64,000 bases of DNA from Thalassorhabdomicrobium marinisediminis (GCF_003072065.1 NZ_QCYG01000003.1:62001-126000); one strand, 5' to 3'. Counted from the stretch's first letter, positions 18,498 through 27,092 are shown. Notes: generated by a model from the letters alone, not told the origin. A program made the numbers and translations.

Positions 18498-18815
18498 GTG
18501 AAATTCAACCTGAAAGACATGAACCGCAACGAACTCGAGACGCTCGCTCGGGAGGTTGAGGCCGCTTTGGAAAATCTGCGCAAAGAAGACCTCAAGCGGG
18601 TGCGTGCGGAAATGGAAAAGCTTGCCGCTGCCCACGGAGTTAGCGTGGCTGAGGTTATGGGCGGCAGGGGCCCCAAGGGAACCAAGGCGAAATCCGCGCC
18701 CAAATACGCCAACCCTGACGATCCGACACAAACCTGGACCGGAAAGGGCCGCCAGCCCGACTGGTACAAAGCCGCGATCTCCTCGGGCAAGACGCCTGAG
18801 AGCATGGCGCTCTGA
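18498..18815 (+). CDS. H-NS/HvrA-type nucleoid-associated protein
   Basis: The 105-residue protein has a charged N-terminal coiled-coil for dimerisation (about 1-50) and a C-terminal H-NS DNA-binding segment (YANPDDPTQTWTGKGRQP, about 72-89). This is the form of HvrA/Spb regulators of Rhodobacter, which bind curved AT-rich DNA. The GTG start at 18498 is preceded by AGAAAGGA at 18483-18490. The 136-nt upstream region is notably AT-rich compared with its surroundings, which could allow autoregulation. It stands alone between ecm and deoD. Confidence 0.92.
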   Translation: MKFNLKDMNRNELETLAREVEAALENLRKEDLKRVRAEMEKLAAAHGVSVAEVMGGRGPKGTKAKSAPKYANPDDPTQTWTGKGRQPDWYKAAISSGKTPESMAL

Positions 18816-18833
18816 ATCCAGTCCGGACGGGGC

Positions 18834-18859
18834 GGGGCAGGTCTTGCTCCGCCCTGCCC
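18834..18859 (+). terminator. GC hairpin after the H-NS-like gene
   Basis: A stem of about 7 bp (GGGCAGG with CCTGCCC) lies 20 nt after the stop. It lacks a T-run, so it is a weak terminator candidate or an mRNA 3'-end stabiliser. Confidence 0.35.
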
Positions 18860-18905
18860 GCGCGCGTAGCATCGGTTGATCTGTTTCAATCGAAAGGCCG
18901 CGCCC

Positions 18906-19613
18906 ATGACCATCCATATCGGAGCCCAGAAAGACGACATCGCCGAGGTGGTGCTGATGCCCGGCGACCCCTATCGCGCGAAATGGGCCGCCGAGACCTT
19001 CCTTGACGATGCGAAATGCGTGCACGAGGTGCGCGGTATGCTGGGCTTCACCGGCACGTGGAAGGGCAACCGGGTGACGATCCAGGGCTCGGGCATGGGC
19101 ATGGCGTCGATGTCGATCTACGCCAATGAGCTGATCCGAGACTACGACGCCCAAACCCTGATCCGCATCGGCTCCATCGGCGGCATGCAAGAGCGCGTCA
19201 AGGTGCGCGACGTGATCCTCGCCATGACAGCGACCACGGTTTCGACCCCCTCTTCGACCATCTTCAAGGAGCTGAACTTCGCCCCCTGTGCGGATTTCGG
19301 CCTGCTCTCGGCGGCGGCAGAGGCTGCCAAGAAGGTCGATGTGGGCGTCCACGTGGGCAACATCTATTCCAGCGACACCTTCTATGACGAGCGGCCCGAC
19401 CTGAACAAGGAAATGCAGCGCCACGGCGTTCTGGGGGTCGAGATGGAGGCCGCCGAGCTCTACACCGTCGCTGCCCGCCACGGCCGCCGCGCGCTGGGGG
19501 TGATGACCGTTTCCGACCACCTGCTCACGGGCGAGGCATTGCCGTCCGACCAGCGGGAAACCAGCTTCGGCGACATGATCGACATCGCCCTCACCGCCGC
19601 CTTTGCGGAGTAG
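18906..19613 (+). CDS. deoD: Purine nucleoside phosphorylase, DeoD type
   Basis: The 235-residue enzyme is the hexameric DeoD type (UDP/PNP family), active on adenosine as well as inosine and guanosine. The phosphate and ribose site segment [13 protein letters not shown], the IRIGSIGGM loop and the [10 protein letters not shown] block with the substrate-ribose glutamates are present. The ATG at 18906 gives the conserved MTIHIGAQ start. The gene is monocistronic and ends in a bidirectional terminator shared with the sdh operon. It complements the NP-II phosphorylase at 7342-8145. Confidence 0.96.
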   Translation: MTIHIGAQKDDIAEVVLMPGDPYRAKWAAETFLDDAKCVHEVRGMLGFTGTWKGNRVTIQGSGMGMASMSIYANELIRDYDAQTLIRIGSIGGMQERVKVRDVILAMTATTVSTPSSTIFKELNFAPCADFGLLSAAAEAAKKVDVGVHVGNIYSSDTFYDERPDLNKEMQRHGVLGVEMEAAELYTVAARHGRRALGVMTVSDHLLTGEALPSDQRETSFGDMIDIALTAAFAE

Positions 19614-19661
19614 GCGCCCACCCCCGCTTCTCTGGTTCCCAAATACCTAATCCACAATAGC

Positions 19662-19697
19662 AAAAGGCGACGCCTCCGATGGGACGCGTCGCCTTTT
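19662..19697. terminator. Bidirectional terminator between deoD and sdhB
   Basis: A 12-bp stem (19662-19673 with 19686-19697) begins with AAAA and ends with TTTT, so it has a T-run on both strands. It sits between the convergent deoD and sdhB stops. Confidence 0.92.
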
Positions 19698-19715
19698 CAG
19701 TTTCTGTAAGCCCGA

Positions 19716-20495
19716 TCAGACCGCGCGTTCGACCATCATCTTCTTGATATGGGCGATCGCCGAAGCCGGGTTCAGCCCCTTGGGGCAGGTCTTGGCGCAG
19801 TTCATGATCGTGTGGCAACGGTAAAGCTTGAAGGGGTCCTCAAGGTCGTCCAGACGCTCGCCTGTGGCCTCATCCCGGCTGTCGATGATCCAGCGATAGG
19901 CGTGCAGCAGGGCGGCGGGCCCGAGGTAGCGGTCGCCGTTCCACCAGTAGCTGGGGCACGATGTGGAGCAGCAGGCGCACATGACGCATTCATAAAGCCC
20001 GTCGAGCTTCTTGCGGTCGCTGATCGACTGTTTCCACTCTTTCGCGGGGCGGTTTGTCTTGGTCTCCAGCCACGGCATGACGCTGGCGTGCTGGGCGTAG
20101 AAGTGTGTGAGGTCGGGAATCAGGTCCTTGACCACGGGCATATGCGGGAGGGGGTAGATCTTGATGTCGCCGCTGATCTCTTCCAGCCCGTAGATACAGG
20201 CTAGCGTGTTGATCCCGTCGATGTTCATCGCGCAAGAGCCGCAGATCCCTTCGCGGCAAGAGCGGCGGAAGGTCAGCGTCGGGTCGATCTCGGACTTGAT
20301 CTTGATCAGCGCGTCCAGAACCATCGGCCCGCAGGTGTCCATGTCGACGAAATAGGTGTCGAGGCTGGGATTTTTGCCGTCGTCGGGGTTCCAGCGATAG
20401 ATCTGCACCTTGCGCAGATTGGTCGCACCTTCCGGCTTGGGCCAGGTCTTGCCCGTCGTCATGCGGGAGTTCTTGGGCAGGGTCAGTTGAACCAT
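19716..20495 (-). CDS. sdhB: Succinate dehydrogenase iron-sulfur subunit
   Basis: The 259-residue SdhB carries three Fe-S clusters that pass electrons from FAD to quinone. The [2Fe-2S] ligands lie in [15 protein letters not shown] with a later C (NTLAC). The [4Fe-4S] and [3Fe-4S] ligands lie in [16 protein letters not shown] and [14 protein letters not shown]. It is last in the sdh operon and separated from sdhA by two small lipoprotein genes. It peripherally binds the cytoplasmic membrane face through SdhC and SdhD. Confidence 0.98.
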   Translation of the reverse strand: MVQLTLPKNSRMTTGKTWPKPEGATNLRKVQIYRWNPDDGKNPSLDTYFVDMDTCGPMVLDALIKIKSEIDPTLTFRRSCREGICGSCAMNIDGINTLACIYGLEEISGDIKIYPLPHMPVVKDLIPDLTHFYAQHASVMPWLETKTNRPAKEWKQSISDRKKLDGLYECVMCACCSTSCPSYWWNGDRYLGPAALLHAYRWIIDSRDEATGERLDDLEDPFKLYRCHTIMNCAKTCPKGLNPASAIAHIKKMMVERAV

Positions 20496-20516
20496 TTGGT
20501 CAGGCTCCTTGGCAAA

Positions 20517-20816
20517 TCAGGTCAGGCCGGCGGTGGCGCAGGTCACTGTGGCGGGGCGGGCAAGGATGTCGCCCACAAGGGTTACGTTCTGCGGGGTCGC
20601 ACCGCCCGAAGCGATGACGATCAGCTCTTGCGGGGTGGCGTTGTCGACGATGCAGTTCGTCAGGATCACGCCGGGCGCGCCGGGGACGGTCTCGGCCACG
20701 ATGGGCGCGATGACGGCTTTCGCTGCGGCGCGGCCGGTGTCGACGGCGGCCACCTGTGCGACGTCACAGGCCGCAAGCGTCAGGGCGGCGGCGGTCAGGG
20801 AAATAAGCGTCTTCAT
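20517..20816 (-). CDS. Small lipoprotein of unknown function inside the sdh operon
   Basis: The 99-residue product has a lipoprotein signal with lipobox LAAC (cysteine near residue 17). The mature part contains two further cysteines (NCIVDN and VTCATAG) that could form a disulfide. It is transcribed with sdh and starts 21 nt upstream of the sdhB start region. I recognise no named family. Its place suggests an envelope role linked to respiratory activity, but this is only context. Confidence 0.75.
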   Translation of the reverse strand: MKTLISLTAAALTLAACDVAQVAAVDTGRAAAKAVIAPIVAETVPGAPGVILTNCIVDNATPQELIVIASGGATPQNVTLVGDILARPATVTCATAGLT

Positions 20817-20838
20817 CGTATTCTCTCCACTTTTCTAG

Positions 20839-21126
20839 CTAGCGCAGGCGCGGCGGCCGGATCGGGGCCGCGCCGGTGCGGTCAAACACGCAGGATTCGT
20901 ACACCTCGACCGGATCGCGCCCGCGGATGAAATCCGACGACAGCCCCACCGCAAGACCCGCGGACGGCCCGCTGTTGCTGTTGACCCCCATGGTAACAGA
21001 TCCGGTGGGGCCCTGTGCAGCGCGGGCGCGGTCTTCGCAAAGATCCGCCGCCTGCTCGGGCGTCACCGGTGCGGGCGTGCAGGCCGCAAGGGCCACGAGC
21101 AGCGCGGACAGGGACACAAGACGCAT
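20839..21126 (-). CDS. Second small lipoprotein inside the sdh operon
   Basis: The 95-residue product has a lipoprotein signal with lipobox LAAC (cysteine near residue 16), two later cysteines (ADLCED and ESCVFD) and a basic, proline-rich C-terminus. The ATG overlaps the sdhA stop (TGATG form), so translation is coupled to sdhA. A glycine-rich GSVTMGVNSNSGPSAGLAVG stretch could be a turn of a small outer-membrane anchored domain. The function is unknown. Confidence 0.75.
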   Translation of the reverse strand: MRLVSLSALLVALAACTPAPVTPEQAADLCEDRARAAQGPTGSVTMGVNSNSGPSAGLAVGLSSDFIRGRDPVEVYESCVFDRTGAAPIRPPRLR

Positions 21127-22928
21127 CAGAACGTCCTTTCTTTCGGGGCGATCTTTTGCAGGCTGATCCCGCCTTCGGCCTCGGTCGAGAGGGGGTCGGT
21201 GATCACCGGACGGTGGCTGAGCTCCACGCGGTTGCCGTCGATCCGGCTGATCGTGTGCACGCGCCAGTTTTCGTCATCGCGGGTAGCGTAATCCTCATGC
21301 GCGTGGGCGCCACGGCTTTCCTTGCGCGCTTCAGCGCCGACGATGGTGGCCAGCGCATTGGGCATCAGGTTGGTCAGCTCGAGCGTCTCCATCAGGTCGG
21401 AGTTCCACACAAGGCTGCGGTCCGTGACCTTCAGATCGCCCAGCTTGCCGGCGATGGCGGTCATCTTCTCGACGCCCTCTTTGAGGGTCTTGTCCGTGCG
21501 GAACACAGCGGCATCTTCCTGCATTGCCTTTTGCATCTCGAGCCGCAGTTCAGCCGTGGGCGTGCCGCCGTTGGCGTGGCGCAGGGTGTCGAACCGGTCG
21601 AAGGCCTTGTCCACCTCGGCGGTGTTGGTGGCGGGCACCGAAGCCTCGCGGTCCACCACCTCACCTGCGCGGATCGCGGCGGCGCGGCCAAACACCACAA
21701 GGTCAATGAGCGAGTTTGAACCGAGGCGGTTGGCCCCGTGGACGGACGCACAGCCCGCCTCACCCACGGCCATCAGACCGGGGACGACGGCGTTGGGATC
21801 GCCTTCGGTCGGGTTCAGCACCTCGCCGAAGTAGTTCGTGGGGATGCCGCCCATGTTGTAGTGCACCGTGGGCAGCACGGGGATCGGCTCTTTCGTGACG
21901 TCGACGCCCGCGAAGATGCGCGCGGATTCGGAGATGCCGGGCAACCGTTCGGCCAGCGCCTCAGCGGGCAGGTGGTTGAGGTTGAGGTGGATGTGGTCGC
22001 CATTCGCGCCCACGCCGCGGCCTTCGCGGATTTCCATCGTCATGCAGCGCGAGACATAGTCGCGCGGGGCGAGGTCCTTATACTGCGGCGCGTAGCGCTC
22101 CATGAAACGCTCACCTTCGGAGTTGGTGAGATAGCCGCCTTCGCCGCGCGCGCCTTCGGTGATCAGGCAGCCTGAGCCATAAATGCCCGTGGGGTGGAAT
22201 TGTACGAACTCCATGTCCTGCAATGGCAGGCCCGCGCGGGCGACCATACCGCCGCCGTCGCCGGTGCAGGTGTGGGCCGAGGTGGCGGAGAAATAGGCGC
22301 GGCCATAGCCGCCGGTGGCCAGCACGACCATCTTGGCGTTGAAGACATGCATCGTGCCATCGTCGAGCTTCCAGCACACGACGCCGGTGCAGACCCCGTC
22401 GGTCATGATCAGGTCGATGGCGAAATATTCGATGTAGAATTCGGCCTGTTGCTTGAGCGATTGACCGTAAAGCGTGTGCAGGATCGCGTGGCCGGTGCGG
22501 TCGGCGGCGGCGCAGGTGCGCTGCACCGCGGGGCCTTCGCCGAACTCGGTCGTGTGGCCACCGAAGGGCCGCTGGTAGATCTTGCCTTCCTCGGTGCGCG
22601 AGAAGGGCACGCCGTAGTGTTCCAGCTCATAAACCGCCTTTGGGGCTTCGCGGGCCAGGTATTCCATCGCGTCGGTGTCGCCCAGCCAGTCGGAGCCTTT
22701 GACGGTGTCATACATGTGCCACTGCCAGTGGTCCGGCCCCATGTTCGACAGGGACGCGGCGATGCCGCCCTGCGCGGCCACGGTGTGCGAACGCGTGGGG
22801 AACACTTTCGAGATGCAGGCCGTGCGCAGGCCCTGCTCGGCCATGCCAAGCGTGGCGCGCAGACCCGCACCACCGGCGCCCACAACAACCACATCGTATT
22901 CGTGGGTTTCGTATTCGTATTCAGCCAT
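21126..22928 (-). CDS. sdhA: Succinate dehydrogenase flavoprotein subunit
   Basis: The 600-residue SdhA oxidises succinate to fumarate. It has the FAD-binding [13 protein letters not shown] near residues 13-25, the covalent flavin histidine H48 in [10 protein letters not shown], and the conserved [23 protein letters not shown] substrate-domain block. Length and order are normal. It overlaps the downstream lipoprotein gene by one base and follows sdhD by 15 nt. Confidence 0.98.
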   Translation of the reverse strand: MAEYEYETHEYDVVVVGAGGAGLRATLGMAEQGLRTACISKVFPTRSHTVAAQGGIAASLSNMGPDHWQWHMYDTVKGSDWLGDTDAMEYLAREAPKAVYELEHYGVPFSRTEEGKIYQRPFGGHTTEFGEGPAVQRTCAAADRTGHAILHTLYGQSLKQQAEFYIEYFAIDLIMTDGVCTGVVCWKLDDGTMHVFNAKMVVLATGGYGRAYFSATSAHTCTGDGGGMVARAGLPLQDMEFVQFHPTGIYGSGCLITEGARGEGGYLTNSEGERFMERYAPQYKDLAPRDYVSRCMTMEIREGRGVGANGDHIHLNLNHLPAEALAERLPGISESARIFAGVDVTKEPIPVLPTVHYNMGGIPTNYFGEVLNPTEGDPNAVVPGLMAVGEAGCASVHGANRLGSNSLIDLVVFGRAAAIRAGEVVDREASVPATNTAEVDKAFDRFDTLRHANGGTPTAELRLEMQKAMQEDAAVFRTDKTLKEGVEKMTAIAGKLGDLKVTDRSLVWNSDLMETLELTNLMPNALATIVGAEARKESRGAHAHEDYATRDDENWRVHTISRIDGNRVELSHRPVITDPLSTEAEGGISLQKIAPKERTF

Positions 22929-22943
22929 GTCTGGACCTTTGAA

Positions 22944-23315
22944 TTAGAGTGCAATCCGCACGATTGCGAAAACGGCGATGGCCGCAGCGGTATAGCTGAG
23001 CAGGATCGAGCCGATGATCAGCGCCCGGCGCGCGAAGCCGTGGACGTAATCCTCGATCAGCACCTGCACGCCGCCCTTGAAGTGGATGAAGCCCACCAGC
23101 AGCGTCAGGATCGCCACGATCGCGGGGAACGGCCGCGCGTAATACAGGCTTGCCTCGGCATAGGTCATGCCCAGCGCCTGCCCGAAGGTGAAGACGAACA
23201 GCGGCACAAGCCCGACGAGCGCCACGGAAGACACCATCATGTGCCAGTGATGTTCGGTCCCGGATTTTGCGGAACCAAGGCCGGCGGCGCGTTTGCGGTC
23301 AGTCAGAAATCGCAT
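22944..23315 (-). CDS. sdhD: Succinate dehydrogenase membrane anchor subunit
   Basis: The 123-residue hydrophobic protein has three predicted membrane helices. The HHWHMMVSSVALVGLVPLFVF region holds the histidines expected near heme b, and the DYVHGFARR segment after helix 2 is typical of alphaproteobacterial SdhD. It lies 12 nt after sdhC and 15 nt before sdhA. It anchors the complex and helps form the quinone site. Confidence 0.95.
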   Translation of the reverse strand: MRFLTDRKRAAGLGSAKSGTEHHWHMMVSSVALVGLVPLFVFTFGQALGMTYAEASLYYARPFPAIVAILTLLVGFIHFKGGVQVLIEDYVHGFARRALIIGSILLSYTAAAIAVFAIVRIAL

Positions 23316-23327
23316 GATGTCAGCCCC

Positions 23328-23711
23328 TTACAGCACGATTGCGGTGAAAATGGTCAGCAGGATCGAGATCAGGATGATCGCCATGCCCGCCAGTTCGGAG
23401 CGTTCCACGTCAAGCATGCGGCCGCTGTCCCAGATCAGGTGCCGGATCCCGGCGAGGGAGTGATACCACAGGCAGGCGACCGAGCCGAACATCACCAGAT
23501 CGCCGAACCAGCTGGTCATGAAGCCATTCGCCCGCTCATAGGCTTCGGGGCCCGACGCCAGCGCGGCGAACCACCACACGACCAGCAACGCCCCCACGAT
23601 CAGGGCATTGCCCGTCAGGCGGGTGAAGATCGACGTCATCGACGTCAGTTGCGGGCGATAGATCGTAAGGTGCGGAGACAGCGGGCGATTGCCCCGATTG
23701 ACGTCGGCCAT
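23328..23711 (-). CDS. sdhC: Succinate dehydrogenase cytochrome b556 subunit
   Basis: The 127-residue protein starts MADVNRGNRPLSPHLTIYRPQ, the SdhC signature, and has three membrane helices with the heme-ligand histidine in the YHSLAGIRHLIWD block. I place the start at 23711 because GAGGGAG lies just upstream; a longer frame would add about 27 unrelated residues. It is the first gene of the operon. A pair of GTGATCAC palindromes lies about 140-170 nt upstream. Confidence 0.96.
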   Translation of the reverse strand: MADVNRGNRPLSPHLTIYRPQLTSMTSIFTRLTGNALIVGALLVVWWFAALASGPEAYERANGFMTSWFGDLVMFGSVACLWYHSLAGIRHLIWDSGRMLDVERSELAGMAIILISILLTIFTAIVL

Positions 23712-23849
23712 GATGGCTCCCTCTTGCTGCGGTCTTGGACCGGTGCGGCGTGAAACTTGCACCTGTTCTAACGTATTACACAGGAGTGTCACGGTGTGCG
23801 AGCGTATGCAGCGGCGAAATCTTGTCGCAGATTGCAGGTTTTTTCCAAA

Positions 23850-23882
23850 TTGTGATCACTAGCTGACGGTGTGTGATCACAA
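23850..23882. promoter_or_regulatory. Paired GTGATCAC palindromes upstream of sdhC
   Basis: GTGATCAC cores lie at 23852-23859 and 23873-23880, with 21 nt between centres (two helical turns). The outer site extends to TGTGATCACA. The same arrangement occurs before sucC and a single copy before the GntR gene at 39323-39973. The motif appears nowhere else in the window in this form. This is probably an operator pair for that GntR protein. Confidence 0.7.
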
Positions 23883-23938
23883 AGGCCGTGATACTGGGTG
23901 GGCGCTCGGTGCAGCCGTTCCGCGCCAAAAAGCGGCCG

Positions 23939-24970
23939 CTAGGTAGGCATCAGCGCCCAGTAATCCAGATCGAGCAACACGTGCGGCAAGTATTTCCCGT
24001 CGTCGCCTTTCAGCGCCCCGACCTCTCCGCCCGTGGTGGCCACCAGCCGCAAACGGATCGCGCCGACGCCCGGCGCGTCCAGCGGAGCGGTGTCCAGCAC
24101 CTCGGACCACGCCCGCACCGTATCGCCTGCGAAACAGGGGTTCGCATGGGCGCCTCCGTTGATGGCGACCAGCATCTGCGCATTGGCCAGCCCGTTGAAG
24201 GTCAGCGCGCGGGCCAGCGAGATCACGTGCCCGCCGTAGATCAGCCGTTTGCCATCCTCTCGTGCGGTGGCGTCGAAATGCACTTTGGCGGTGTTCTGCC
24301 ACAGGCGGGTGGCGAGCATGTGCTCGGCCTCTTCCACGGTGACGCCGTCCACGTGATCGACTACCTCGCCCACGGTATAGTCGCGCAGCCGGTGCGGCTC
24401 TCCGGCAAGGGTGAAATCATAGTCGGTAAAATCAAGGCCCTTCGGCACCACCAGATCGCTGGCCGCAACAGAGTCCTTCAACTCGGGGATCACCGTCTCG
24501 GGCGCGGGCGCGTCCGGATCGCCTCTGCGGACCATGACCCAGCGGACGAATTGCAGCACCTCTTGCCCGTGCTGGTTGGTGCCCGTGGTGCGCACATAGA
24601 CCACGCCGGATTTGCCGTTCGAGTTCTGCTTGAGGCCGATGACCTCGGACGTCGACCGCAACGTGTCCCCCGGCCAGACAGGGGCGAGCCAGCGACAGTC
24701 CGCATAACCCAGATTGGCGATGGCGTTGAGCGAGATGTCGGGCACGGATTTGCCGAAGACGATATGAAAGACGATCAGATCGTCCAGCGGGCTGGCGGAC
24801 AGGCCGCAGCCCTGCGCGAAAGCATCGGACGAATAAAGCGCGTGCCGCGCGGGGTAGAGCATGTGGTTGAGCGCCCGCTCTCCACCGGACACCGTGCGCG
24901 GCACGGCGTGGTCGATCATCTCCCCCAGACGGTAATCCTCGAAAAAGCGGCCTGTGTTGGTCTTGCTCAC
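23939..24970 (-). CDS. mch: Mesaconyl-CoA hydratase (double hot-dog MaoC-like)
   Basis: The 343-residue enzyme hydrates mesaconyl-CoA to beta-methylmalyl-CoA in the ethylmalonyl-CoA pathway. Its length and the sequence (FFEDYRLGEMIDHAVPRTVSGGE, LGYADCRWLAPVWPGDTL, YGGHVISLARAL) fit Rhodobacter mesaconyl-CoA hydratase with two MaoC-type hot-dog domains. It is the last gene of the mcl2-nnrU-DUF1737-mch operon and overlaps the DUF1737 gene by 4 nt. The 227-nt region after it holds the sdh control sites. Confidence 0.93.
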   Translation of the reverse strand: MSKTNTGRFFEDYRLGEMIDHAVPRTVSGGERALNHMLYPARHALYSSDAFAQGCGLSASPLDDLIVFHIVFGKSVPDISLNAIANLGYADCRWLAPVWPGDTLRSTSEVIGLKQNSNGKSGVVYVRTTGTNQHGQEVLQFVRWVMVRRGDPDAPAPETVIPELKDSVAASDLVVPKGLDFTDYDFTLAGEPHRLRDYTVGEVVDHVDGVTVEEAEHMLATRLWQNTAKVHFDATAREDGKRLIYGGHVISLARALTFNGLANAQMLVAINGGAHANPCFAGDTVRAWSEVLDTAPLDAPGVGAIRLRLVATTGGEVGALKGDDGKYLPHVLLDLDYWALMPT

Positions 24971-25173
24971 TGGGCGCCCAACTTCATGTCGGGGGAATAC
25001 TCGGCCCCTACGGTTTTGATCACCCCCTGCCCGCAGCGCAGCACCCCGTTGGCGTGGTCATAGGTGTATTGCGGGTCGCCATAAAGCTCCCACCCTTGCG
25101 CGAGGGCGGCGCTGACCTTGTGGCAGAACTCTGAGGAATCGTCCTCGGTCAGAAAGCGGTACAGTGTGCTCAT
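24967..25173 (-). CDS. DUF1737-type small protein
   Basis: The 68-residue protein (MSTLYRFLTEDDSSEFCHKVSAALAQGW) matches the small DUF1737 group, where an aromatic YGDPQYTYD segment follows a short helix. It sits between nnrU (3-nt gap) and mch (4-nt overlap), so it is made with the ethylmalonyl-CoA enzymes. A role in stabilising or regulating the hydratase is possible but untested. Confidence 0.82.
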   Translation of the reverse strand: MSTLYRFLTEDDSSEFCHKVSAALAQGWELYGDPQYTYDHANGVLRCGQGVIKTVGAEYSPDMKLGAQ

Positions 25174-25176
25174 GTC

Positions 25177-25722
25177 TTATCCAAACAGATTGTAGCCAAG
25201 CCAGATGTGGATGGCGGAAACGATGCCGAACACCACGAATGTGGCGACAACGGCGATGATCTCGGATTTGATCGGCGGCGCGTGATAGGCTCCGCGCGGC
25301 CCTTCGGCGCGGTTGATCAGCGCCATTTCCACCAGCGCCCAGAGAGCCAGGCCGCCGAACAGCACCAGCGAGCGCAGATCGCCGTTCACCAGCAGGTGCG
25401 CGCCGGCCCAGACCAGCACCGCCGTCAGCTGCGGATGGCGGATGTAGCGGGTCACCCGCGTGCCCTTGCCCGAGGCGGCAAAGAGGTAGAAGGCCAGCAG
25501 CATCAACAGGTTGTTGATCCCTGTCAGGGCTGGCGAGCGGCTCCAATACGGGGTGCTGTCGGCGTCGCCGTAGCCGATCACCATCAACACGATGGCCACA
25601 ACCGAGAGCGCCGCGACGATCCCCTTGCCCGCGCTGCCGAATCGGGCGCGGTGGTCGGGCGCCACCCGTTTCCAGGTGTGCGAGGCGACCCAAAGCGCCA
25701 GCCCGAGCAGTAGAACGATCAT
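25177..25722 (-). CDS. NnrU-family membrane protein
   Basis: The 181-residue protein has about five membrane helices and the IRHPQLTAVLVWAGAHLLVNGDLRS block of the NnrU/MtrA-like family. NnrU was first seen near nitrite and nitric oxide reduction genes, but no denitrification gene is near here. Its start overlaps the mcl2 stop (ATGA). The RHPQ segment is also reminiscent of the isoprenylcysteine methyltransferase/PEMT fold, so it may be a membrane enzyme. Its role in this operon is unknown. Confidence 0.85.
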   Translation of the reverse strand: MIVLLLGLALWVASHTWKRVAPDHRARFGSAGKGIVAALSVVAIVLMVIGYGDADSTPYWSRSPALTGINNLLMLLAFYLFAASGKGTRVTRYIRHPQLTAVLVWAGAHLLVNGDLRSLVLFGGLALWALVEMALINRAEGPRGAYHAPPIKSEIIAVVATFVVFGIVSAIHIWLGYNLFG

Positions 25723-26567
25723 GTATCCGCCTCCAGTTTTTTGATTGCGTCCGCTTTGGCCAAGGTCGCGCGGGCGGTTTCGATATGCAAGTTCTCGACG
25801 ATCTTGCCATCGACCACGGCAACACCCTGCCCTTCGGCCTGTGCTGCGTCGAAAGCGGCGATCTGGCGGCGGGCGAGGTCGATCTCCGCCTCGGTCGGGG
25901 CAAAGGCCGCGTTTGCGATGGCGACCTGCGCGGGATGGATCAGGCTTTTGCCGTCGAACCCCATGTCGCGGCCCTGTTCGCATTCGGCGCGGAACCCGTC
26001 TTCGTCCTTGAAGGCGTTGTAAACCCCGTCGATGACGATCACCCCGTGGGCGCGGGCGGCGAGCAAGCTGAGCTGCAACGCGGTGAGCAGCGGTTCGCGG
26101 TCCGCGCGGCTGCGCGTGTTGAGATCCTTGGCAAGATCGTTGGTGCCCAGCACGAAGCCCTCGATCTGCGGATGGGCGGCAATCTCGCGCGCGTTGAGGA
26201 TGCCCAGCGGCGTCTCGATCATCGCCCAGATCGGCTTGCTGGTGAGCCCGGCGAGCGCGTCCACGTCCGCCGGTCCGTTCACCTTGGGCAACAGCACCGC
26301 ATCGCAATCCATGGCATGGGCGGCGGCGGCGTCTTCGGCCCCCCAAGGGGTGTCGAGCCCGTTGATCCGCACCACCCGCAGGCGTGCGCCGTAGCCGCCT
26401 TTGGCGAGTTCCTCCGCAAGCGTGGCGCGGGCGGCGGGTTTTTCGTCCGGCGTGACCGCGTCCTCAAGATCGAACAGGATCACATCCACCGGCAGGCCCC
26501 GCGCCTTGTCGAGCGCGCGGGGCTTCGAGCCGGGGATATACAGGGCAGAGCGGTGCGGGCGTGACAT
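25719..26567 (-). CDS. mcl2: (3S)-Malyl-CoA thioesterase (CitE-like)
   Basis: The 282-residue CitE-like protein has SALYIPGSKPRALDKARG, the Mg-binding FDLEDAV, VLLPKVNGPADV, and MGFDGKSLIHPAQ blocks. It resembles Rhodobacter Mcl2, which hydrolyses (3S)-malyl-CoA to malate and CoA, the last step after condensation of acetyl-CoA and glyoxylate. A related lyase function cannot be excluded from sequence alone. GGAGG just upstream fixes the start at 26567. It leads the operon with nnrU, DUF1737 and mch. Confidence 0.88.
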   Translation of the reverse strand: MSRPHRSALYIPGSKPRALDKARGLPVDVILFDLEDAVTPDEKPAARATLAEELAKGGYGARLRVVRINGLDTPWGAEDAAAAHAMDCDAVLLPKVNGPADVDALAGLTSKPIWAMIETPLGILNAREIAAHPQIEGFVLGTNDLAKDLNTRSRADREPLLTALQLSLLAARAHGVIVIDGVYNAFKDEDGFRAECEQGRDMGFDGKSLIHPAQVAIANAAFAPTEAEIDLARRQIAAFDAAQAEGQGVAVVDGKIVENLHIETARATLAKADAIKKLEADT

Positions 26568-26591
26568 GGAGCCTCCGAAGTTCGGGCGGGT

Positions 26592-26603
26592 AATATTGTT
26601 GCG
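26592..26603. promoter_or_regulatory. AATATTGTTGCG motif upstream of mcl2
   Basis: This 12-mer differs in one base from AATTTTGTTGCG at 16350-16361 before ecm. Both lie about 24 nt from the start codon, in opposite orientation relative to the gene. Two copies are too few for a firm call. Confidence 0.25.
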
Positions 26604-26699
26604 GCAAAAGGGCCAGATTCCGCCGCATCTTGCAAGCCCAAACCTGCCGCAGCGCAGCGAAAAATCCTTCGCGCGCGCAGCGCAACAGCACCGTGCCGC

Positions 26700-26729
26700 C
26701 GCGTTAACCATTCTTAAAAGGTTAACGCG
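26700..26729. promoter_or_regulatory. 10-bp inverted repeat with CtrA-type half-sites
   Basis: CGCGTTAACC (26700-26709) and its exact reverse complement (26720-26729) flank a 10-nt AT-rich loop. The left arm continues as TTAACCAT, a CtrA-type half-site. It lies 57 nt upstream of the small secreted gene and 133 nt from mcl2. The 219-nt intergenic region (26568-26786) holds no other gene that I see. Confidence 0.45.
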
Positions 26730-26786
26730 CAGGCTTGTCGCACGGTTCACGAAAGGCTGACGCCCCCTGTTTAGGAGAATGCGACC

Positions 26787-27086
26787 ATGTTCAAGACCCT
26801 GTCACTTGCGACGATCACTGCCCTTGCGGCGCAGACGGCCAGCGCCCAAGGCAATTGCGCCGACCACGACCGAGTGGTTGAGCGGCTGGCTTCAGGCTAT
26901 GGCGAAACGCGGCAGTCGATCGGCCTCGGGGCGGACAACACGGTGGTCGAGGTCTTTGCCGCGCTCGACACCGGGACCTGGACGATCACGGTGACCCGCC
27001 CGGGCGGGCCGACCTGTCTGGTGGCCAGCGGCGGCGCGTTTCAGGTGCTGGCCGAAGGATTGCCCAACACCGATCCGGGGGCCTGA
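26787..27086 (+). CDS. Small secreted protein of unknown function
   Basis: The 99-residue product has a Sec signal peptide (MFKTLSLATITALAAQTASA, cleavage near residue 20). The mature domain has two cysteines (GNCADH and PTCLVA) that may form a disulfide and a WTITVTRPGG strand. GGAG at about 26774 supports the start. It is monocistronic and converges with a TSUP gene. I recognise it only as a type often seen in Rhodobacteraceae; no function is known to me. Confidence 0.78.
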   Translation: MFKTLSLATITALAAQTASAQGNCADHDRVVERLASGYGETRQSIGLGADNTVVEVFAALDTGTWTITVTRPGGPTCLVASGGAFQVLAEGLPNTDPGA

Positions 27087-27092
27087 TGGCGC

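Noticed and set aside
23850-23882. CRP/FNR-type sites in the TGTGATCACA palindromes
   Set aside because: CRP and FNR sites need half-sites separated by 4-6 nt (TGTGA-N6-TCACA); here the halves abut, which suits a GntR-type palindrome.
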